Source: Bacteroidales bacterium (GTDB taxonomy: Bacteria > Bacteroidota > Bacteroidia > Bacteroidales > UBA932). From it: 10,703 nucleotides of DNA. Position numbers and translations under genes: made by a program. Where the stretch lies: contig JAFVDC010000156.1 in the NCBI GenBank assembly GCA_017478685.1, positions 1-10,703 on the forward strand, read 5' to 3'. Of the stretch, positions 1-6,952 are shown in pieces. Position 1 is the stretch's first letter, and each line of letters starts with the position of its first letter. Under the pieces are notes generated by a model. It searched no databases. It worked only from the letters and a program-made list of their open reading frames with translations, and was not told the DNA's origin.

Positions 1-342
1 GAAGAAACGGCAATCCCGCTTATCGTGCTGCCGTATTCGGCCCGTCCCCAGCCTCATGAGTACGAGTCCCGTAACGTCCCGCTGGTAGACTATCCGGACA
101 GACAGGAAGCCGTGCTTTACGTAAAACTTGAGGTGGCTCCAAGGCCGGTGGATGGCAATGTCCCTGATGCCGTGTGCAGGTTCTCCTACAGCCTGGACGG
201 CCTTGAATGGACAACCGTCCCCGTAGAGTTCGTGGCCCGGCCGGAACTTTGGATAGGCGCAAAATGGGGCTTTTTCTGCAACCGCTTCAGCCCTAAAAAC
301 GATTCCGGCTGCGTGGATGTGACAGATTTGGAGGTGTTATAA
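1..342 (+). CDS. C-terminal part of a probable GH43 beta-xylosidase/arabinofuranosidase (5' end outside window)
   Basis: The frame is open from the first base to TAA at 340-342, so only about 113 C-terminal residues are present. They resemble the concanavalin-A-like beta-sandwich that follows the five-bladed propeller in many GH43 beta-xylosidases (also called DUF1349/beta-xylosidase C2). The visible family pattern is a strand with FSYSLDGLEWTTV, then WIGAKWGFFC, then NDSGCVDVTDLEVL, which corresponds to the usual WIGAKVGLF and NDSGYVDVDWFRV segments. This domain helps shape the substrate pocket and holds no catalytic acid of its own, so activity cannot be read from this fragment. The enzyme would remove xylose or arabinose from hemicellulose side chains, probably outside the cytosol. 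Its stop overlaps the convergent gene stop at 337 by 6 bp. The family call is fairly sure; the exact GH43 subfamily cannot be told. Confidence 0.72.
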   Translation, partial: EETAIPLIVLPYSARPQPHEYESRNVPLVDYPDRQEAVLYVKLEVAPRPVDGNVPDAVCRFSYSLDGLEWTTVPVEFVARPELWIGAKWGFFCNRFSPKNDSGCVDVTDLEVL

Positions 343-1161
343 CTCCCACTCTTCCTTTGGAAGCACTTCTATCCCGTTTGGGTGATAGACGAACCTTTCA
401 TAGTAGACCCTGGTTGTCAACTCGCCATTGGTGTCCACTCCCGCTACCGCAAGGGTATACGTCTCTCCTTCAACCGGACGGTCACGGTCCTGGGCGGCAA
501 AATCCCAAAGCACCGTGCTTGAATAAACCATGTGGTCAATGAAGCCGTACTGGTTATACATGTCCAGGAGCATATACAGCAAGCGTTCTTCGGACCTGCT
601 GTAGTTGGCGTCAATGAGGTCTTTTTTCTCGTAATCCCAGAAGAAGAACTCTCCCTCCCGTGAAGGGGTGATAGTAACGGAACTCCCTTCAAACTTGATA
701 TCAAAGGTTAGGTCGGATTCCTGGATAGAAGGGGTTTCTACCTCAAGCGTATACACATCTCCTATCCTCTTGTGGGTGTCGGGGTGGATCTGGCAAACTA
801 TGAGGCGGTGTTTCTTGCCGGGCTGTATTTCCTTGAGCCTGAAGTCTACATGCCCCTGATAGCAGAACATGTCCCTGAATGATGCGCGGTAGCTGTGGAA
901 TTCCTGATAGGAGGAGTAGATCATCTCAAATTGTTCCAAGGAGCCGTCGGCAATTATTTCATCGGACATAGGGAAAGTCATGTCGCCCTCCGATGTTCCG
1001 GTGACCGTATACCACACGTCCGGGTTGGCAGGATCTATGGCGATTTCCACCCTGGTGGGGGATATATAAGTGACTTTGAGTGAGAAGCTTGTGGGCTGGT
1101 CCAGTCTTTTGCTGCACGCCAGGGCCAGTGAAAGGAGAAGGATGGGGATTATTCTTTTCAT
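337..1161 (-). CDS. Putative lipoprotein of unknown function with two similar halves
   Basis: This 274-residue protein begins with a lipoprotein signal: MKR, a hydrophobic core and LALAC with the lipid-anchored cysteine at residue 16. I do not recognise a named family. The mature part seems to contain two modules of roughly 120 residues (about 26-143 and 150-268). Each has beta strands (VTYISPTRVEIAID; IKFEGSSVTITPS), then an acidic helix (DEIIADGSLEQFEMIYSSY; SRSEERLLYMLLDMYNQY), then a fibronectin-like ending (IQPGKKHRLIVCQI; VEGETYTLAVAGVDTNGE). This suggests a duplicated Ig/fibronectin-like surface protein, but that is inference. It starts 2 bp after the lipase-like gene stop and is probably the last gene of a three-gene operon. 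No binding or catalytic motif was seen. Confidence 0.78.
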   Translation of the reverse strand: MKRIIPILLLSLALACSKRLDQPTSFSLKVTYISPTRVEIAIDPANPDVWYTVTGTSEGDMTFPMSDEIIADGSLEQFEMIYSSYQEFHSYRASFRDMFCYQGHVDFRLKEIQPGKKHRLIVCQIHPDTHKRIGDVYTLEVETPSIQESDLTFDIKFEGSSVTITPSREGEFFFWDYEKKDLIDANYSRSEERLLYMLLDMYNQYGFIDHMVYSSTVLWDFAAQDRDRPVEGETYTLAVAGVDTNGELTTRVYYERFVYHPNGIEVLPKEEWEL

Positions 1162-1163
1162 GG

Positions 1164-2390
1164 CTACAGGTCTTTTGCTACGTTGAAGATAAAGCGTAAG
1201 GCGCCCATGGAGTGGCTGCCGTATTCCCCGAAATCAAAGCTTATATTACTGTGTTTGAAGTATTGTTCGGCCTTGAGGGCGTTTACAAAGGGTACGGTCT
1301 TGTCTTCCCGGCTGTGGAACATGTATATATGTGCCTTGGGCTGAAAATTGAGGGTGGAATTGTGCAGGAGGGCCTTGTACAGGAGGGCTGTCTGGCTGCT
1401 GGACTTGTCACGGCCTTCCTCTGTCATTAGTTCATGTAAGGCCTTGGCGCCCATGAGTTTGTTGATTTGCCCAACGGTGTATTTTTTGGAGTTTATCCAC
1501 TCATCGTAGTTTTCAAGCAGCTTTGGCTGGAAAAAATCGGCCATGTCAAGGTCCAGGGCTTCTCCCACGCTGATTCCCTGGACAATCATGGGAATGGCGC
1601 AGGGAATGCCGGTGATGTCTTCTTTCATGGAGAGGTCGAAGGTGGCGTTGAGGTCGTAGGGGCCGCCGCCGGCGTAGACTTTCTCGATGGGAAGCTCAGT
1701 AGCATAACGCTCCTGGAGGAGTTTCATTACGGCCATTGTGGTGGAGCCGCCCTGGGAGTAGCCCACGAGGATAACTTTTTCGCTTTCGGGGGCGCGGTCT
1801 ATATGCTCAAGGTAAGGCTTCACGGCAAGCGCCATGTCCACAACGCTTTGTGCGGTGCTGGCCGTGTGCATGTAAGGGTGAACCATATGTGAAGTAACTC
1901 CAAAGCCGATGTAGTCGGCAATGGCCACGGCGTAGCCCTTGCTGGCAATTATGCCTTCCAGCGGGAAACTCTCCGAGGGGCATTCGAAGTTGGCGCCAAT
2001 GGTGAAGTGGCTCACAATTACAAGGTTCTTCACAGGGCCTTTAGCCGGGACAAGTAGTTTTCCGGAAAGCGTGAGGGGATTCCCGTCTGCGTCCTGTCCT
2101 TTGTATGTTCCCGCAATGTGGATGAGGGAATTGCTGTTGATGCTACCAAGAAGCTCCTTCACAATGCTCTGGCCCGTTGCTGCCGCAATTTTGGTGTCGG
2201 GCTCTTCGTCGCCGATGTCCATCATGCGGACGTCCGGGTTAAGTTCCCCGTTTTCCATGAAGGTGTCGGCCGATTTTACCGAAAACGGATGGAAGGTGTC
2301 AAAATCCACTATCTGGACCTCCGGGTGCTGGCACGCGGCAAGGAGGAGGCTCCCCGCGGCGGCGCAAGCTATGTATCTGAGTATCTTCAT
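1164..2390 (-). CDS. Lipid-anchored alpha/beta hydrolase, secretory lipase-like
   Basis: Numbering here follows the 412-residue reading from an upstream ATG at 2402. I prefer the ATG at 2390 (residue 5), because the protein then begins directly with a lipoprotein signal (MKILRYIACAAAGSLLLAAC) and sits 1 nt after the upstream stop. The fold is alpha/beta hydrolase: nucleophile elbow GYSQG with Ser216, acid Asp367 in HSREDKTVPF, and His397 in GSHSMG. The segment ADYIGFG (162-168) before the elbow is typical of the secretory lipase (LIP) group of bacterial and fungal exported lipases and esterases. The substrate is likely an ester or acyl lipid outside the inner membrane; which one cannot be said. 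It lies between an outer-membrane barrel gene and a lipoprotein gene, all probably co-transcribed. The family call is good, the substrate open. Confidence 0.85.
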   Translation of the reverse strand: MKILRYIACAAAGSLLLAACQHPEVQIVDFDTFHPFSVKSADTFMENGELNPDVRMMDIGDEEPDTKIAAATGQSIVKELLGSINSNSLIHIAGTYKGQDADGNPLTLSGKLLVPAKGPVKNLVIVSHFTIGANFECPSESFPLEGIIASKGYAVAIADYIGFGVTSHMVHPYMHTASTAQSVVDMALAVKPYLEHIDRAPESEKVILVGYSQGGSTTMAVMKLLQERYATELPIEKVYAGGGPYDLNATFDLSMKEDITGIPCAIPMIVQGISVGEALDLDMADFFQPKLLENYDEWINSKKYTVGQINKLMGAKALHELMTEEGRDKSSSQTALLYKALLHNSTLNFQPKAHIYMFHSREDKTVPFVNALKAEQYFKHSNISFDFGEYGSHSMGALRFIFNVAKDL

Positions 2391-2391
2391 A

Positions 2392-2964
2392 TTACCACGC
2401 ATAGTTAAGGCTTATTGAAAACAGGCGGGATCCTACCATGTAAACTCTGTTGGCGTTTTTGATGGCGTTCAGGGCGCCAAGGCTGAAGGTGCCGGACCAC
2501 GGCCCTTTCCCAACCTGGACGCTGAAGAAATTGAGGTTGCCGGCCAGCGCAAATTCATGGTTTCCGGCGCTGTCGAACGCCATTATTGCGCCAAATCCAA
2601 AGCCGGAATAGAAGCTCACCCACTCCCTTTCAAAATATGTGAAGCGGATTGTGGGCATTGCAATGAGGTTGTAGTTGTTAAGCGGCTTCCCGTTTTCCTG
2701 CCAGAAAATACCCTCAAAATCCAGTTCTCCGCCAACGCTGATTGCTTTGGTCAGCCGATAACTGTACTCCGAGAAAATATGCCCGGTATAGCCGAAATTG
2801 CTCCTTACATTCCCATCGAGCCCTGTTCCGGGGTGGAACGCAAGGGTTTCAAAGAGCATGTCGCCCCATCCAACGCGCACCTGGCTACGTGGAGTGCCTT
2901 TGGGCTCACCCGCCATGGCAAGGAGGGGTGTGAGGAGTATCAGGAGAGTGAGGAATCGTTTCAT
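2392..2964 (-). CDS. Small outer-membrane beta-barrel protein
   Basis: The 190-residue product has a type I signal peptide (MKRFLTLLILLTPLLAMAG, cleavage near residues 18-19). After that come alternating short amphipathic strands rich in Gly and aromatic residues (YTGHIFSEYSYRL, ISVGGELDFEGIFW, MPTIRFTYFERE, VSFYSGFGFGAIMAF, HEFALAGNLNFFSVQVG, RLFSISLNYAW). It ends in an aromatic residue (Trp190), as proteins inserted by the BAM machinery usually do. Length and pattern suggest an 8- to 10-stranded barrel. No specific family is recognised; a porin, a structural barrel or a partner of the downstream lipoproteins are all possible. It is the first gene of the probable barrel, lipase, lipoprotein operon, and has a TATATTTG -7 box 22 bp upstream of its start. 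Confidence 0.8.
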   Translation of the reverse strand: MKRFLTLLILLTPLLAMAGEPKGTPRSQVRVGWGDMLFETLAFHPGTGLDGNVRSNFGYTGHIFSEYSYRLTKAISVGGELDFEGIFWQENGKPLNNYNLIAMPTIRFTYFEREWVSFYSGFGFGAIMAFDSAGNHEFALAGNLNFFSVQVGKGPWSGTFSLGALNAIKNANRVYMVGSRLFSISLNYAW

Positions 2965-2985
2965 GGCCTAACTGTTTTCAGATGA

Positions 2986-2993
2986 CAAATATA
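2986..2993 (-). promoter_or_regulatory. Predicted Bacteroidota -7 box for the barrel-lipase-lipoprotein operon
   Basis: On the minus strand this reads TATATTTG, an exact match to the Bacteroidota sigma-ABfr -7 consensus TAnnTTTG. It lies 22 bp upstream of the ATG at 2964. No convincing -33 TTTG was found at the usual distance, so the call rests on the -7 box alone. Confidence 0.5.
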
Positions 2994-3053
2994 CATATTT
3001 TCTTGATAATGAATGTATGTTACATTTTGCACTTCCCGGTTATGCAGTATGGT

Positions 3054-3061
3054 AAAAATTC
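3054..3061 (+). promoter_or_regulatory. Possible -7 box for the SGNH hydrolase gene
   Basis: The sequence GATATTTG matches TAnnTTTG except at the first base, and lies 30 bp upstream of the start at 3092. A TTTG at 3026-3029 could be the -33 element, but the 24-bp gap is longer than usual. This is a weak prediction. Confidence 0.35.
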
Positions 3062-3091
3062 CCGATATTTGTATAACCAATAATCCTGCCA

Positions 3092-3766
3092 ATGAAAAAC
3101 TATATCCTATCCCTATTGCTCCTGATTTTGACAGTAGCACCGGCATTCGGCCAGAAGGTTGTGCACACCGGCCGTTATGCCGCAGACAATGAGGCTCTTA
3201 AAGAGGCGCCGGTCCTTCACCCGCGCGTTGTCCTGATGGGAGATTCCATTACGGACTTCTGGCCCCAAAGGAGCCCCGGGCTCTTTGAAAACCACCCCAA
3301 TATCATCGGCCGTGGAATAAGCGGAGAAGTTTCGGCCCAGATGCTCCTTCGTTTCCAGCCGGACGTGATAGACCTCCATCCGGAAACCGTGGTGATTCTT
3401 GCCGGCATCAACGACATAGCCCAGAACCTTGGAGACATCTACAATGAGGACAACACCTTCAACAACATAAAAAGCATGGCCGAACTTGCCATGGCGCATG
3501 GAATCAAGGTTGTCCTGTGCTCGCCCCTGCCGTCGGTCAGATGCGGATGGCGTCCGGAAATTGTGGATGTGCCGGAAAAAGTGGCTTCGCTGAGCTCCCG
3601 TCTCCGCAAGTATGCCCAGGATAACGAAATTCCCTTTGCCGATTATTACACTGCCCTTGCGGGTGAAGACGGAAAGACCATCAGCGGGGAATATTCCGAG
3701 GACACCGTCCATCCCAATGCCGCCGGCTATGCAGTGATGGAAGAGGTCCTGCTTGGCGTTCTGTAA
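3092..3766 (+). CDS. Exported SGNH/GDSL-family hydrolase (esterase or acylhydrolase)
   Basis: The 224-residue protein has a clear type I signal peptide (residues 1 to about 20, ending AFG before Gln21), so it acts in the periplasm or outside the cell. All four SGNH blocks are visible: block I MGDSIT with nucleophile Ser52, block II GRGISG with Gly75, block III GIND with Asn107, and block V DTVH with Asp204 and His207. The family hydrolyses O-acetyl and other ester bonds in carbohydrates and lipids. The neighbouring GH43 and uronate genes make carbohydrate deacetylation plausible, but no residue here proves that. The gene is monocistronic by layout: divergent from the barrel gene, and followed by a separate promoter before the kdu unit. 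Its length fits single-domain members. Confidence 0.88.
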   Translation: MKNYILSLLLLILTVAPAFGQKVVHTGRYAADNEALKEAPVLHPRVVLMGDSITDFWPQRSPGLFENHPNIIGRGISGEVSAQMLLRFQPDVIDLHPETVVILAGINDIAQNLGDIYNEDNTFNNIKSMAELAMAHGIKVVLCSPLPSVRCGWRPEIVDVPEKVASLSSRLRKYAQDNEIPFADYYTALAGEDGKTISGEYSEDTVHPNAAGYAVMEEVLLGVL

Positions 3767-3796
3767 ATTCGGCACGGATAAAATTGCGCGTGGGCG

Positions 3797-3828
3797 GTTG
3801 GAAATGTGTGCAAACGTTTGTATCTTTG
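3797..3828 (+). promoter_or_regulatory. Promoter of the kduD-EIIC-kduI operon
   Basis: The -33 element GTTG (3797-3800) and the -7 box TATCTTTG (3821-3828, exact TAnnTTTG) are separated by 20 bp, the usual Bacteroidota spacing. The ATG at 3857 is 28 bp downstream, giving a leader of about 20-25 nt. This is the best promoter match in the window. Confidence 0.7.
3809..3822 (+). promoter_or_regulatory. Predicted LacI-family operator in the kdu promoter spacer
   Basis: The core CAAACGTTTG (3811-3820) is a perfect 10-bp palindrome centred on CG. The 14-mer TGCAAACGTTTGTA fits the LacI/CcpA-type operator pattern TGnAAnCGnTTnCA at nine of ten fixed positions. It fills the spacer directly upstream of the -7 box, where a bound repressor would block RNA polymerase. 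The regulator gene is not in the window, so its identity (a KdgR/UxuR-like LacI protein) is inference. Confidence 0.55.
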
Positions 3829-3856
3829 TACGATTAATTATTAACACTGGATAAGT

Positions 3857-4660
3857 ATGGCTAATATCTTTTCCCTTGAAGGAAAAAACGCCTGGGTTAC
3901 AGGTGCTGCGTACGGAATTGGCTTTGCCATTGCAAAGGCGTTCGTGGAAGCAGGCGTAAAGAACATCATTTTCAATACATCCAATGAGGCTTCCATGGAA
4001 AAAGGCCTTGAGGCTTACAAGGAAGCCGGTATCACCAATGTTCACGGCTATGTCTGCGACGTAACCGACGAAGTTGCCGTGAGGGCACTTGTGGAACGCA
4101 TCCACAAGGAAATCGGCCAAATTGACATCCTTGTGAACAACGCCGGAATCATCAAGCGCATCCCCATGCATGAGATGTCCAGGGCCGAATTCCAGAGGGT
4201 TATAGACGTAGACCTTGTGGGCCCGTACATCTGCAGTGCCGCCGTGGTGCCGGAAATGATGGAGCGCCGTGAGGGCAAGATCATCAACATCTGCTCCATG
4301 ATGAGTGAGCTCGGCCGTGAAACCGTAAGCGCATACGCCGCAGCAAAGGGCGGTCTCAAGATGCTCACCCGCAACATCTGCTCCGAATACGGAGAGTACA
4401 ACATCCAGTGCAACGGCATCGGCCCCGGTTACATTGCAACGCCCCAGACCGCACCGCTGCGCGAAATCCAGCCCGACGGCTCCCGTCATCCCTTCGACAG
4501 CTTCATCTGTGCCAAAACTCCCGCAGGCCGTTGGCTTGATCCCAGTGAACGGGGCGGTCCCGCAGTGTTCCTTGCCTCCCATGCCTCAGATGCCGTCAAC
4601 GGCCACATCCTTTATGTAGACGGCGGTATCCTGGCATACATCGGCAAACAACCTAAATAA
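3857..4660 (+). CDS. kduD: KduD-type short-chain dehydrogenase (2-dehydro-3-deoxy-D-gluconate 5-dehydrogenase; gluconate 5-dehydrogenase clade)
   Basis: This 267-residue cytosolic protein is a classical short-chain dehydrogenase: cofactor motif TGAAYGIG (15-22), NNAG (94-97), catalytic Ser147 and YAAAK with Tyr160 and Lys164. The segment INICSMMSELGRETVSAYAAAKGG marks the clade usually annotated as gluconate 5-dehydrogenase. Because kduI is in the same operon, the likely reaction is NAD(P)H-dependent reduction of 3-deoxy-D-glycero-2,5-hexodiulosonate (DKII) to 2-keto-3-deoxygluconate (KDG), the last step before KDG kinase and aldolase. The position normally held by the fourth SDR catalytic residue, Asn, appears to be Asp119 (DVDLVGPY). 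It is the first gene after the operon promoter, and its TAA shares one base with the ATG of the permease (TAATG), suggesting translational coupling. 5-Ketogluconate reduction is the main alternative activity. Confidence 0.85.
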   Translation: MANIFSLEGKNAWVTGAAYGIGFAIAKAFVEAGVKNIIFNTSNEASMEKGLEAYKEAGITNVHGYVCDVTDEVAVRALVERIHKEIGQIDILVNNAGIIKRIPMHEMSRAEFQRVIDVDLVGPYICSAAVVPEMMERREGKIINICSMMSELGRETVSAYAAAKGGLKMLTRNICSEYGEYNIQCNGIGPGYIATPQTAPLREIQPDGSRHPFDSFICAKTPAGRWLDPSERGGPAVFLASHASDAVNGHILYVDGGILAYIGKQPK

Positions 4661-6069
4661 TGGAACAGGTTTTTAGTTACATCATCGGCCTTGGGGCGGC
4701 GGTGATGATGCCCATCCTCTTCTTTATCCTGGGGGTGTGCATCGGCATCAAGCCGGGAAAGGCTCTGAAAAGCGGCCTTTTGGTGGGCGTGGGCTTTGTG
4801 GGCCTCAGCGTTGTTACCGCCCTTCTCACATCCAGCCTTGGAGGGCCCCTGAAGCAGGTTACGGAGATTTACGGCCTGCAGCTTGGCATCTTTGACATGG
4901 GCTGGCCGGCGGCTGCAAGCGTGGCGTACAACACCACCGTGGGCGCTTTCATAATCCCGGTGTGCCTTGCCATCAACGTGGTGCTGCTGCTTTGCAAAGC
5001 CACCAACACCATCAACATAGACCTCTGGAACTACTGGCACTACGCCTTCATCGGCGCGGTGGTCTACTTCGCCTCAGACAACATCTGGTGGGGCTTTTTC
5101 GCCGCCATCATCTGCTTCATCGTCACCCTTGTGATGGCAGACCTCACAACCAAGAAGTTCCAAAGCTATTACAAAGACCTTGACGGCATTTCCATTCCCC
5201 AGCCTTTCTGCCAGGGCTTCGTGCCCTTTGCCGAAGGTCTCAACTGGTGCATGGACCGTATTCCCGGTTTCAACAAGCTTGATATTGATGCCGAAGGAAT
5301 GAAAAAGAAGTTCGGCCTTCTTGGAGAACCTCTTTTCCTTGGTGTAATAGTGGGCCTTATCATTGGCTGCCTCAGCTACCCTTCATGGAGCGAGATAGCG
5401 GCCAACATCCCCGCCATCCTTGGCCTTGGCATCAAGATGGGCGCCGTTATGGAACTCATTCCCCGCATTACCAGCCTTTTCATTGAGGGCCTGAAACCCA
5501 TCGCTGAAGCTACCAAAGACCTGGTTTCAAGGAAGTTCAAGAATTCCGCCGGAATCAATATCGGCATGAGCCCCGCCCTTGTGATAGGCCACCCCACAAC
5601 GCTGGTGGTGTCCCTTCTCCTCATCCCCTGCACTCTTCTTCTGGCGGTTATCCTGCCCGGCAACCAGTTCCTGCCCCTGGCCTCGCTGGCCGGCATGTTC
5701 TACGTGTTCCCGGCAGTGCTTCCCGTCACAAAGGGCAATGTGGTCAAAACCTTCATTATCGGCCTTGTGGCCCTTACCGTGGGCCTCTATTTTGTGACGG
5801 ACCTCGCCCCGTACTTCACCCAGGCCGCACAGGACGTCTATGCCCGCACCGGAGACGCCGCAGTGGCCATTCCGGAAGGCTTCCAGGGCGGAGCGCTGGA
5901 TTTTGCCTCCAGCATCTTCTCCTGGGTAATCTTCCATCTTGTACATGACCTGAAGTGGGTTGGCGCCGGCATCCTTGTTGCCGGAACCACCGTGATGGCA
6001 ATCATCAACAGACGCAGAATCATCAAAGCATCATATGAAAAAAATCCTGACGGCAGCACTGCTGCTTAG
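4660..6069 (+). CDS. Orphan PTS EIIC permease, galactitol (GatC) family
   Basis: The 469-residue protein is strongly hydrophobic along most of its length, with about ten membrane segments (for example 7-29, 40-58, 96-112, 130-160, 222-240, 313-333, 361-380, 436-450). Family signatures of the galactitol EIIC group include [19 protein letters not shown] (78-96), [12 protein letters not shown] (121-132) and [14 protein letters not shown] (310-323), and the length is close to that of E. coli GatC (about 450). EIIC is the membrane channel of a phosphotransferase system and normally needs EIIA, EIIB, HPr and EI. None is encoded here, and Bacteroidota often lack a full PTS. It lies between kduD (1-bp overlap) and kduI (about 35-bp overlap), so the likely cargo is an unsaturated-uronate breakdown product, probably moved without phosphorylation. 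That role is inference; the family call is firm. Confidence 0.87.
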   Translation: MEQVFSYIIGLGAAVMMPILFFILGVCIGIKPGKALKSGLLVGVGFVGLSVVTALLTSSLGGPLKQVTEIYGLQLGIFDMGWPAAASVAYNTTVGAFIIPVCLAINVVLLLCKATNTINIDLWNYWHYAFIGAVVYFASDNIWWGFFAAIICFIVTLVMADLTTKKFQSYYKDLDGISIPQPFCQGFVPFAEGLNWCMDRIPGFNKLDIDAEGMKKKFGLLGEPLFLGVIVGLIIGCLSYPSWSEIAANIPAILGLGIKMGAVMELIPRITSLFIEGLKPIAEATKDLVSRKFKNSAGINIGMSPALVIGHPTTLVVSLLLIPCTLLLAVILPGNQFLPLASLAGMFYVFPAVLPVTKGNVVKTFIIGLVALTVGLYFVTDLAPYFTQAAQDVYARTGDAAVAIPEGFQGGALDFASSIFSWVIFHLVHDLKWVGAGILVAGTTVMAIINRRRIIKASYEKNPDGSTAA

Positions 6070-6952
6070 TACAATTGCAATGAGCGCACAGACAAAGTAC
6101 ACAATCCAGACAGCCTGTCATCCCTCGGATGTCAAGGGCTATGACACCGAAACCCTTCGTGAGCGTTTCATGATGGCAGAGGTAATGGTGGCCGATGAAA
6201 TCCGCCTCACCTACTCCATGTACGACCGCTTCATCTTCGGAGGCGCATTCCCGGTGGCCCATGAACTTAAACTGGAAACCATAGACCCCCTGAAGGCTCC
6301 GTATTTCCTCTTCAACCGTGAACTTGGCGTCATCAACATTGGCGGAGACGGCATTGTGACCGTAGACGGCAAGGAGTATGTCCTCAAGTTCAAGGAGGCC
6401 CTTTATGTTGGCCGCGGCAACAAAGACGTCACTTTCCGCAGCAAGGATGCCTCAAAGCCCGCAAAGTTCTACCTCAATTCGGCCACGGCACATAAGGCCT
6501 ACAAGACCCAGCTTATCACAATTGACGGCCGGAAGGGTTCTCTCAAGGCAAATTCCTTTGCCGCCGGAAAGATGGAAGACTCCAACGACCGCGTGATTAA
6601 CCAGCTTATTGTGAACAATGTCCTTGAAGAGGGCCCCTGCCAGCTTCAGATGGGCCTTACTGAGCTCAAGCCCGGATCTGTGTGGAACACCATGCCCGCC
6701 CATACGCACGCCCGCCGCATAGAGGCGTACTTCTATTTCAATGTGACTGAGGGCAACATGATCTGCCACCTGATGGGCGAGCCCCAGCAGGAGCGCGTTG
6801 TGTGGCTTGCCAACGAGCAGGCTATCATGAGCCCGGAGTGGAGCATCCACGCCGCGGCAGGCACATCAAACTACATGTTCATCTGGGGTATGGCCGGAGA
6901 GAATCTGGACTATGGAGACATGGACAAGATTCCTTACACGGAAATGCGTTAG
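6035..6952 (+). CDS. kduI: KduI, 5-keto-4-deoxyuronate isomerase, with an apparent signal peptide
   Basis: KduI converts 5-keto-4-deoxyuronate (DKI, from unsaturated uronic acids) to DKII, the substrate of KduD. The 305-residue reading carries the cupin-type metal site: His223 and His225 in PAHTHARR, Glu230, and His272 in WSIHAAAG. Other family signatures are ELGVINIGG (96-104), ALYVG (122-126) and FIWGMAGEN (282-290). E. coli KduI has 278 residues; the family N-terminus aligns with this protein from about residue 20. The extra residues look like a type I signal peptide (MKK, core [11 protein letters not shown], cleavage after MSA or SAQ). The ATG at 6035 overlaps the permease gene by 35 bp. 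An in-frame ATG at 6080, 10 nt after the permease stop, would give a 290-residue cytosolic enzyme. The function is near certain; the start and location are open. Confidence 0.92.
   Translation: MKKILTAALLLSTIAMSAQTKYTIQTACHPSDVKGYDTETLRERFMMAEVMVADEIRLTYSMYDRFIFGGAFPVAHELKLETIDPLKAPYFLFNRELGVINIGGDGIVTVDGKEYVLKFKEALYVGRGNKDVTFRSKDASKPAKFYLNSATAHKAYKTQLITIDGRKGSLKANSFAAGKMEDSNDRVINQLIVNNVLEEGPCQLQMGLTELKPGSVWNTMPAHTHARRIEAYFYFNVTEGNMICHLMGEPQQERVVWLANEQAIMSPEWSIHAAAGTSNYMFIWGMAGENLDYGDMDKIPYTEMR

Noticed and set aside
1467..1892. 141-codon plus-strand open frame
   Set aside because: It is antisense to the lipase-like gene over its catalytic region and has no signal or domain of its own.
3113..4582. 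489-codon open frame on the minus strand
   Set aside because: It runs antisense through both the SGNH hydrolase and kduD genes, whose catalytic motifs are intact. The translation is rich in His, Gly and Val without domains and is a by-product of high-GC codon use.
4660..6069. Annotation as a functional galactitol PTS
   Set aside because: The partner subunits are absent from the window and the neighbours belong to uronate catabolism, so galactitol as substrate would rest on the family name alone.
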